A stretch of 64,000 bases of DNA, taken from NCBI GenBank assembly GCA_019096155.1, contig JAHCVI010000005.1:3583398-3647397 (forward strand), read 5' to 3'. Below are positions 56,853 through 64,000 of this stretch, piece after piece; the stretch's first letter is position 1; every line of letters starts with the position of its first letter. The stretch is from Staphylotrichum longicolle. Lineage: Eukaryota > Ascomycota > Sordariomycetes > Sordariales > Chaetomiaceae. The notes under the pieces were generated by a model. That model was not told the DNA's origin, did not search any database, and saw only the letters and a list, made by a program, of their open reading frames with translations. Both the position numbers and the translations under genes were made by a program.

Positions 56853-57795
56853 CAACATGGGTCGCGGCAGCCCGCTTCAATCAGGCACTAGTGGAATACG
56901 CGACATTTGTATCTCCGATAATTGGCCAAAGCATCGTTAACTCAACTGAGCTTGTAGTTGACCCCGTGTCCGTGAATTCTGTCAAGGACAAGCCCCTTTG
57001 TGATGCGCTGGTCTAGACTTGATGGATGGCTCGAAAAGTCCAATGGTCCAGAAGACATGGGTCAATGGAAGAGGGGCACACGGCACTGCACTCCCGCCCG
57101 GCGTCCCGTCTCCCCGCTCCCGCGTCCCCTTGCACGGGGCGCTCCCTTGGTGAAGGCGCCACGGTCGACGCCTTCGGCAACAGGGATTTGGGACCCCTCA
57201 TTGCCCGACACACGCTTTTCAGGACGGCACTAACCCCCGAAAAGAAAACTATTTCCTGCAACTCAACAGTCTCGGATGTTGTCTTTTCTCTGGCACCCAA
57301 TCACGCCGGACTCGACATCTGTCGACGCGACCTTCCCCGTCTTGCGGGAAAGCCCCGACAGAAGCCTGTCCGGATGCCGGCCCACGGGTCGCCATGTGCA
57401 GACGAACCAACTGCATGGTTGTCAGGGGAGCGAACCAATCGCTAGTTTCCTCGGAAGCCTTGCCGGAGCGGGGTTTGGCTGACATGCAGGCGCCTGTCAT
57501 GCAGCCGCGGCTTGGGAATCCAGGTGCGGAATGGCGGCGAGTCTGATACCTGGTCAAGGCAACATCGCGTCGTCTTGTCGACAGGCAACCCGGCCGGCGA
57601 CCGGGTTGTTGGTCGATGTCCGTTTGGGTCTGGGGGATGGCGAAAGAGAAGAAGAGCTGCGGGACCGAGTCATTTCCGAGACATTTAAAAGGCGTCGCAC
57701 CGGCCGCCGCCCTTGATTCGGAGCAGGCAGTAAGGTAGACAACGGTCTCGCTTCCAGCTCTACTTTCCAATATTTTGCTGGCGAGCCTAGGAGCA
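56853..57795. other. Intergenic region, promoter of the GMC gene
   Basis: About 940 bp without a supported gene; the last 110 bases hold a TTTAAAA element and the leader of the GMC gene. Confidence 0.5.
57684..57690 (+). promoter_or_regulatory. TATA-like element
   Basis: TTTAAAA about 110 bases before the ATG at 57796. Confidence 0.3.
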
Positions 57796-59830
57796 ATGTG
57801 GAGCATCTTGCCTCTGAGTTTCCTGGCTGGGATTGCCGTCCTGGCCAGTCCAAGTCATGCTGGCGGCGACCAGTATTACGACTACATCGTCGTTGGCAGC
57901 GGGCCTGGCGGAGGCCCCCTCGCTAGCAACCTTGCCCGGGCGGGCCACTCCGTCCTGCTGGTCGAGGCGGGCGACAACCAGGGAAACAACGTCAATTCCG
58001 AGATTGTTTCTTTTTTCCCCTTTGCCTACACAGACCCCACGATGCGATGGGATTTCTTTGTCCGCAACTTTGCGAATGAGACACAGAACCTCCAGCACAA
58101 TCATTTGACGTGGCGTCGTCCCGACGGGTCCTTCTACGTCGGCCGGACGCCGCCCGCCGGCTCGACATTGCTCGGGATCCACTACCCCCGTGGTGGCACC
58201 CTCGGCGGGAGCTCCGCCGTCAATGCAATGTCCACTACATACCCGAGTGAGACTGATTGGCAAAACATTGTCGCCCTGACCGGTGACACGACTTGGAGGT
58301 AAGTAACGGGCCTCCCTCGGATCTCGTCGTGTCTCTGACCGGAACAATAGCCCCTCACACATGCGCGACATTTTCGTGCGCGTGGAAAACAACCACTACC
58401 TGACCCCCGGGACGCCGGGCCACGGTTTCAACGGCTATCTTGACACCATCATGAGCAACGCGTCCATATGGGCCGGTCAGGACGACCTGGTCTCTGTCCT
58501 TGCAACGGCGTCAGGCCAGCTGGGCCAGAACCCTGCCAACATCGTCGCCAACTTGCTCTCGGACGCCAACGCTCTAAACCCGACGCGTGACCAAACTCAG
58601 GGTGTTTTTGGCTGCGCAGTTCATGCAGATGCGGGATGGCGCCGCTCCAGCTCCCGCGACTACATCCTGGAGACTGCCAATGCGGTCAAGCCCAACGGGC
58701 AGAAGAAATACAAGTTGACTGTTCAACTCAACACTCTCGCCACAAAGGTCCTCTTCACGGACGTTAACCACCCTCGCAAGAAGCCCAGGGCAAACGGCAT
58801 CGAGTTTCTCCAGGGCCAGAGCGTCTATAGCGCTGATCCACGCCACACTGCGTCCAACCAGGGGACCATCGGACGGGCGTATGCTCGAAAGGAGGTAATC
58901 CTGTCGGGGGGTACCTTCAACTCGCCCCAGCTATTAAAGCTCTCTGGCATCGGTCCAGCCGCCGAGCTTGCCCAGTTCAACATTCCGCTGGTTGTTGACC
59001 TGCCCGGCGTTGGAACGAATCTGCAGGACAATTACGAGGTTCCCATTGTCGGTCACGCGGCCAAAAATTTCCAACAGCCGCCGCCAAATCCCAACGCACC
59101 TATCTGCACATATGGAGCACCGGGCGATCCGTGTGTCGATCTCTGGAGGCAGGGGCAGGGCCCGTACATGGGAGGATCAACTCTGAACAGCATCTTTCGC
59201 AAGAGCGCTTACCCTGCTTACAACGAGCGCGATTTTTTTATGGTCGGCGGCCTGTTTGCCATTCGTGGTTTCTGGCCGCCCACCGACTCGGTGCCTTTGG
59301 ACCCGCCAAACACGTTTGGCTTCTCGACGGTCAAGATCAACCCGCAGAGCCGGTCCGGAACCGTGCTGCTAAGGAGCGCGGACCCCCGAGACACCCCCGA
59401 GATCAACTTCCACCTGTTCAAGGAGAACAACGCCGGCACAGCTCTCGACATCAATGCCGAGATGGACACTGTCAAGTGGGCACGTCGTGTCTTTGCCAAC
59501 GTCCCTGCTCCACTGGGGCCCATTGTCCCTGTTGAGCCCCCATGCCCAGGAACCCCAGCAGCTGACGGCACTTGCGACGACCAAGTTGACAAGGACTGGA
59601 TCACAAACCAGATCTTCGGCCACCATCCCACAAGCACCTGCGCCATTGGTGCCGACAACAACCCGATGGCCGTGTTGGACTCCAAGTTCCGAGTCCGGGG
59701 CGTCCGCGCTCTGCGTGTGGTTGATGCCAGCGCGTTCCCGCGTGTCCCTGGCCCATTCCCTGTCTTGCCAACCTTTATGTTGAGTGAGAAGGCAACCGAG
59801 AGTGTGCTCCAAGACGCAAACTTCTGGTAG
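57796..59830 (+). CDS. Secreted GMC (glucose-methanol-choline) oxidoreductase, AA3-like
   Basis: Exons 57796-58298 and 58351-59830 (52-bp GTAAGT...AATAG intron, phase 2) encode 660 residues. A signal peptide (MWSILPLSFLAGIAVLASPSHA) precedes the FAD fold YDYIVVGSGPGGGPLASNLA with LLVEAGDN. GMC signature 1 is YPRGGTLGGSSAVNAM, signature 2 is GGTFNSPQLLKLSGIGP, and the active-site His lies in FGHHPTSTCAIG. The C-terminal FAD/catalytic block is LRVVDASAFPRVPGPFPVLP. Family members oxidise aryl alcohols, sugars or other alcohols and supply H2O2 or electrons to extracellular lignocellulose-degrading systems; the exact substrate is unknown. The frame is intact. It lies between a dead pectate lyase and the broken GH7 gene, so it is a surviving secreted oxidase in a decaying neighbourhood. 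Confidence 0.92.
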
Positions 59831-59992
59831 TCAGTGCACTCTACTGGGCGTTTGTACTTGTCTAGTTCGGCTAGTGATATCACATATCTTTCTACCTTCT
59901 GATCTCGTTGATTTCCCCCAGATCCCCTTTCTTCAAGGCGCAATCAAAAGTATCAGTCTTCCAGCCCAATGTGACCTCAAGCAAGACCCATT

Positions 59993-60046
59993 ATGGGCGA
60001 AGAGGCGTCTGTGGGCGAAGAAGCATTTGTGAGCGAAGGGCATCTC
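59993..60046 (+). repeat. Three imperfect copies of an 18-base repeat
   Basis: The core GGGCGAAG (or GAGCGAAG) recurs at 59995, 60013 and 60031 with an 18-base period and similar flanks. Confidence 0.75.
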
Positions 60047-61419
60047 TGATTCTGCACCCTCGAGCTCCATTTCCGGAACACGAATTGATTCCCCTCTTGT
60101 CTCACACCGACGTCTCACACTTGGCGCTTACATGCACACATAAGCCGTTGATAGCAGTCCTGCATCTTGTGAAACAGCACACGGGCAAGAAGAAACCCGG
60201 AATCGGCCACCCCATGGATGTTTACCCAGCCTTGACAAGACACGCCAGATCACAACATCGGAGTGATGCAGGATGGAGGGTTCAACTCTATTACCTCGAG
60301 ACTCAAGGTGCAACAACTTTAATGAAACCGGGACCCTGAGATGCGTCTTCCGCATTTGTAGAGCACCAATCCATTGTTTAGCAATTGGTATGTTGCGACA
60401 GCCATTGAGAGAAACCCGAGCCCGTGTTGACGTCGCAACATATCCGCTTGATCCGGAAGCAAGTTCCATGATGGCAATAACAAACACCAAGAGGAGAAGA
60501 CGCCCAGAGCTGGATATTGTATGAGCATGTTGGGACATTGGGCCGGTTCTGGTGCTCCACGAATCGGAGGCGGCAGCTCCGTTTCAGTCAATCTCCGGGC
60601 TAAATTCAACGGCGCCTCGCGTCGACGTTTCACGGCGGCCGGGCAGTCACACGACAAAGCAGCCAATGGGCGGCGGCGGGCACGGCCCAGCAAAATGTCA
60701 TCCTCCGGTAAGTGCATCCGGGGTAAGATAATTAACATCATGCCAGGGCACTGTCAACATAGCACGGTGCAAACCATGATGGCAGCCAAGGATCCAACCA
60801 TGACACCAACTGCCGGCACGTCGTCCGTCCAAGATCTCGGCGCCGGCCAATGGGGCATACTGGGTCCTGGCTCGGCAGTCCTCCAACATCGGCAACATGT
60901 CGTCGGTGAGGGGCCGATTAATTGATTGACCCCGATTAGATTGCCCCCCTTAAGCAGCCCTCTCCCTCCACAAGGCCCGCGGAACCTCTTGGGGACGAAG
61001 CTGCGACTGCGGGGCCTAGTCTCCGTGCTGGGCACGCAGATCCCGACCCGGAAAAAGGCAGGATCGGGGCGTGACGACGGGCGACTGGCCGCCTGCCGCA
61101 GCCGAAGGACGTCGACGCCTCCATGTGTCCCTGGAGTGGCAGTCTCGGCGAGATGCCCTGGGCTTGGGATGGTGTGTACCCCAGATTTCCAGGGACACCT
61201 AATCTATCTTGCTGTCGTCGCCCAGAGCGCCGCTGCCCGGCCAAGATTCTCCGTGCATTCTTCCCGCGATGAAGCTGGATTAACCGTTGGCCGATCAATT
61301 ACCAGACAATGGACGTGTGGTATGGAAAGTCGGCTGAGTTTTCCACTGCCCTAGGATGAGCATGTTTGCCGGATCTCGACGGCCCCGCCTCCGCGATAGC
61401 CAAGTCGTCGAAGGGAAAG

Positions 61420-61427
61420 TATATAAA
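61420..61427 (+). promoter_or_regulatory. TATA box of the GH7 gene
   Basis: TATATAAA lies 111-118 bases before the ATG at 61538, the normal place in strongly expressed fungal cellulase genes. The promoter still looks usable although the gene behind it is broken. Confidence 0.6.
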
Positions 61428-61537
61428 GGGGTGGACGCCGTTCCTCCGTGGCAGCCGATACACAGTCGTTTACTGCCAGGCTCGACCGAATCTCTTCTTT
61501 CTATTCCAAGGAGCATTTCTTCTCGCCCTTCGCAACC

Positions 61538-62483
61538 ATGAAGATGAAGCAGTATCTCGAGTATCTGGCGGCGGCTCTGCCCCTGATGAGCCTGGCTACG
61601 GCTCAGCAGGTCGGCAAGCAGCAGACCGAGACGCACCCCAAGATGTCATGGAAGAAGTGCACCGGCAAGGCTTCCTGCACGACTGTCAATGCTGAGGTTG
61701 TCATTGACGCCAACTGGCGTTGGCTGCACGATTCCAACCAGAAGAACTGCTACGATGGCAACAAATGGACCGACGTCTGCAGCACCGCCACCGACTGTGC
61801 GTCTAAGTGCCAGCTCGAGGGCGCCAACTACGGCACCACCTACGGCGCGTCGACCAGCGGCGACTCCCTGACGCTCAAGTTCCTGACCAAGCACGAGTAC
61901 GGCACCAACATCGGCTCGCGCTTCTACCTCATGAACGGCGCATCCAAGTACCAGATGTTCACCCTCATGAACAACGAGTTCACTTTCGACGTCGACCTGT
62001 CGACAGTCGAGTGCGGTCTCAATGCTGCCCTGTACTTCGTGGCTATGGAGGAGGACGGCGGCATGGCGAGCTATTCGAGCAACAAGGCCGGCGCCAAGTA
62101 CGGCACCGGGGTGAGTCGCCGCCTGAACGTGCGCCAATCGAAACATGGTCCACTGACTGTTGAGACAGTACTGCGATGCCCAATGCGCTCGTGATCTCAA
62201 GTTTGTCGGCGGCAAGGCCAACGTTGAGGGCTGGAAGCAGTCCACCAACGACGCCAACGCTGGCGTGGGACCGTACGGCGGTTGCTGCGCCGAGATCGAT
62301 ATCTGGTGAGCAATGTTACACTGGTCACGACCAGTGCGCCTTGCGGTGGTGATAGCGGCTTACATGCTTTGCAGGGAATCCAACGCATATGCTTTTGCCT
62401 TCACGCCGCATGACTTTGGACTTGACTGGGGAAGTCATGAAGAAGATGCGCAAGAAGAAGGAAAAGGAGGCTCAGAAGGATGA
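61538..62483 (+). pseudogene. GH7 cellobiohydrolase, 5' half, truncated and fused to foreign sequence
   Basis: Exons 61538-62110, 62169-62305 and 62375 onward (58- and 69-bp introns). The first 249 codons are an excellent GH7 cellulase N-terminal half. They include a signal peptide (ending LMSLATAQ), the mature start QQVGKQQTETHPKMSWKKCT, GSRFYLMNGASKYQMFTLMN, and the catalytic block GGCCAEIDIWES with nucleophile, Asp and acid/base Glu. Homology stops dead at FAFTPH (62411), where family members continue with ACKNN. The frame then runs 23 codons through unrelated sequence (DFGLDWGSHEEDAQ...) to TGA 62481-62483, giving a 272-residue product. It lacks half of the beta-sandwich and many disulphides, so it should not fold as an active enzyme. 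The missing half lies inverted at 63195-63995. Confidence 0.92.
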
Positions 62484-62715
62484 GTCAAGAAGAGATAGCG
62501 ACGACGAGGGCACCAAGACTGGCAGGACGTCGCTGGCGGCCAATCTGAGCATCCCTACATGGGTAGGCAAGGGCCGGAAGAGTGGCGAGAGGAGCCGTGA
62601 CAGCCATGAGGCAGTGCGAACCCGAGACAAGCATGACTCTGACAAGAAGGGGGAGACTGACGATGCCCCTACGAAGGTGCCAGGGGCGTTGCCGCTCGTA
62701 GAAGATGAGGTTTAA
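62412..62715 (+). pseudogene. Orphan 3' end of an unidentified gene fused after the GH7 break
   Basis: From the breakpoint a different frame is strongly coding-like for about 100 codons: TLDLTGEVMKKMRKKKEKEA, DESRRDSDDEGTKTGRTSLA, ANLSIPTWVGKGRKSGERSR and a terminal PLVEDEV ending with TAA at 62713-62715. Lys/Glu/Asp/Ser-rich, as in cytosolic C-terminal tails. It has no ATG-led exon of its own here. I infer it is the 3' part of a gene whose 5' part stayed at the other inversion end, beyond position 64000. Family unknown. Confidence 0.6.
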
Positions 62716-63194
62716 AAGGGTTCCGTGGAGTTTGGAGCGGGTAATTACTACAGTTTGCGATTCACTGATCTGGTTACAAGATCTCGTTACGATGTATACG
62801 TGGGACTTGATGGAGGATACCCCGGGAGCATTTCATACCAGGCAACATAACTCACCTAATTATCTATTTGGAAATAATGCGATCGCTGAAGTCTTGGGTT
62901 ACCGGTTGGTGGCAGCCAGGGCCTCAATTCCCTACATTGCGGCTAGACTTCTTCGGTCATTGAATGGCACAGCAAGTTGGAGTCGCGTATGACATGCTTC
63001 AAAGCTTGCTCCGGGACTTCAAACCCCACACGACGGCAGAGATAGATACCAACATCATGATTTCTAATCTGGACCCTACGATACAACCATAGGTCTTGCA
63101 CGCGAGAGAAAAGAAAAACAACTGAGCTCGCGAGATAGGGGGCGTGCTAATATCCACACAGAGAGAGCGACGCCAAAGTAATGCAATGTTTTGT
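62716..63194. other. Spacer between the orphan tail and the GH7 3' half
   Basis: About 480 bp; expected to be the two 3' UTRs (tail-to-tail). Nothing else recognised. Confidence 0.6.
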
Positions 63195-64000
63195 TTAGAC
63201 ATTGACCGTCGAGCCGACGGGGCCAAAGCGAATGTTGGACCACACAACCTTGCTGTTGGATCGTTAGTGCTGGCGTTCTCTGGATCGATCATGTAGATCA
63301 AACTTACGAGTCGGGGTGCTGGGCCTCCACGTCGGCTGGGACACCAGAGTCCTGCGAGCAGGGGCCGCGGTCGCCACCGGGAGTGCCGGCCTTCTCGGGC
63401 GGGTAGCTGGAGTCGAGCCAAAGCATGTTGGCATAGTGCTGGGATGGGATGTAAGCTTCAACTCAAACCGTTGGGCGATGACGTGGAGAAAGTGCAGACG
63501 ACTTACATCATCCCAGATGGACATGACGAGAACCATGGGAACGGCGAGGGCCTTGTTCAGTTGAGCAAAGCCGCCAACCTCCTCAAAGCGGTCACGGTCA
63601 CCGAACGCCTTGGGCATGGCACTGCACAGCTCGGGAGTGAGAGCTGCGCTGCCCGAGGGGATGCCGTCCCACTTCGGTCCAGGGATCTCAATCTTCTTGC
63701 CGTTCTGGACAAAGAACTGGGTGAGCTTGTTCTCCTGGAATTGGGTAACGACAATACCATGTCACACATCACAAGTCAGCACTGCACTGTGGCGCTGGGA
63801 TGGAGGACCTGGGACCCACGTGAACTTCTTGCTGGTGTCGACCGTCATGCCCTTGCCGTAGAAATCGGTGTTGCCCATGCGGTAAGGGTTGTAGTCGCAG
63901 CCGTTGGCGTCGCAATCGCCCGCGAAGCGGTCTTCCGAGTATGTGCCGCCGCAGCCAGACGTCTCGCAGACGTGGTACTTGTTGTTCTTGCACGCGTTGA
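63195..64000 (-). pseudogene. GH7 cellobiohydrolase, 3' half, inverted; runs to the window edge
   Basis: On the - strand, 63995-63820 begins ACKNNKYHVCETSGCGGTYS and ends TSKKFT. Exon 63753-63507 has VVTQFQENKLTQFF and FEEVGGFAQLNKALAVPMVL; 63438-63308 has HYANMLWLDSSYPPEKAGTP; 63252-63195 ends NIRFGPVGSTVNV with TAA. The 203 codons are exactly the C-terminal remainder of a single-module GH7 enzyme without a cellulose-binding domain. All phases agree. The intron 63754-63819 has donor GTGGGT but reads AT where the acceptor AG should be, and retention would bring a TGA. The five bases 63996-64000 before ACK do not give the expected TPH, so the homology seems to end at 63995; whether coding sequence of another gene lies beyond cannot be seen here. 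Confidence 0.9.
63754..63819 (-). other. Intron with damaged acceptor (GT...AT) in the GH7 3' half
   Basis: The phases of the flanking exons (2 then 1) and GH7 homology (KKFT-VVTQF) place the acceptor at 63754-63755, but the sequence is AT rather than AG. A good branch-like GCTGAC lies upstream. Confidence 0.7.

Larger units (their letters stand above)
59831..61537. other. 1.7-kb upstream region of the GH7 5' half
   Basis: No gene. It contains a three-copy 18-base repeat and the GH7 core promoter. GCGGGG (61009) and CCCCAG (61179) fit the short CreA consensus SYGGRG, as expected before cellulase genes, though such hexamers are frequent by chance. Confidence 0.5.

Noticed and set aside
61538..64000. 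Two independent GH7 genes rather than one split gene
   Set aside because: The halves are exactly complementary with no duplicated residue and sum to one normal core; two separate truncated genes would be a coincidence. A full second gene beyond 64000 is still possible and is stated as the refuting test.
1..64000. CRISPR array, phage, rRNA or intact transposon
   Set aside because: No regularly spaced repeats, rRNA-like sequence, transposase or reverse-transcriptase motifs were seen on either strand.

Overview
The window is nuclear DNA of a filamentous ascomycete, most likely a Sordariomycete and perhaps a member of the Chaetomiaceae/Sordariales. The evidence is short 50-120 bp GT-AG introns with CTRAY branch points in most genes, GC-rich third codon positions, long gene-poor spacers, and fungus-specific families: HET domain, a DUF-AAA ATPase, a CYP of the pisatin-demethylase type, a GH7 cellulase and a PI-PLC. 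The family calls are my own reading of motifs; no database search was run. Left block, 0-27.7 kb: mostly intact core genes. In order these are a Vnx1-type vacuolar cation/H+ exchanger (-), 26S proteasome ATPase Rpt6 (+), a MAPK-type tyrosine phosphatase with a rhodanese-like domain (-), a small two-helix membrane protein (-), an Edc4/Pdc1-like decapping scaffold (+), a fungal AAA ATPase (+), a small secreted Cys-containing protein (+) and a YhhN/TMEM86 membrane protein (+). Middle block, 28-48 kb: a MATE transporter (-), a bZIP factor (-), a cytochrome P450 (-), an amino-acid/choline permease (+), an AIF/AMID-type flavoprotein (-) and a PI-specific phospholipase C (+). Three of these six carry apparent lesions. 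The MATE gene has one extra base, PI-PLC has two missing bases, and the bZIP frame has an in-frame TAG. Right block, 48-64 kb: a decayed berberine-bridge FAD oxidase (-), an intact HET-domain gene (+), a 68-codon mini-gene (-), a decayed pectate lyase PL1 (+), an intact secreted GMC oxidoreductase (+), and a GH7 cellobiohydrolase gene cut in two. The most striking observation is the GH7 locus. The first 249 codons lie on the + strand (61538-62411) and stop at the motif TPH. The remaining 203 codons, beginning ACKNN, lie on the - strand at the window edge (63995-63195). The halves are complementary without overlap and sum to about 452 residues, the normal size of a GH7 core. This is best explained by an inversion whose other end lies in an unrelated gene: the lysine-rich 3' tail of that gene is now fused downstream of the 5' half (62412-62715). 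The 3' half also has an AG-to-AT change at a splice acceptor. Together with the decayed pectate lyase and FAD oxidase, this suggests loss of secreted plant-polymer enzymes in this lineage. Base-level assembly error cannot be excluded for the single-base frameshifts.
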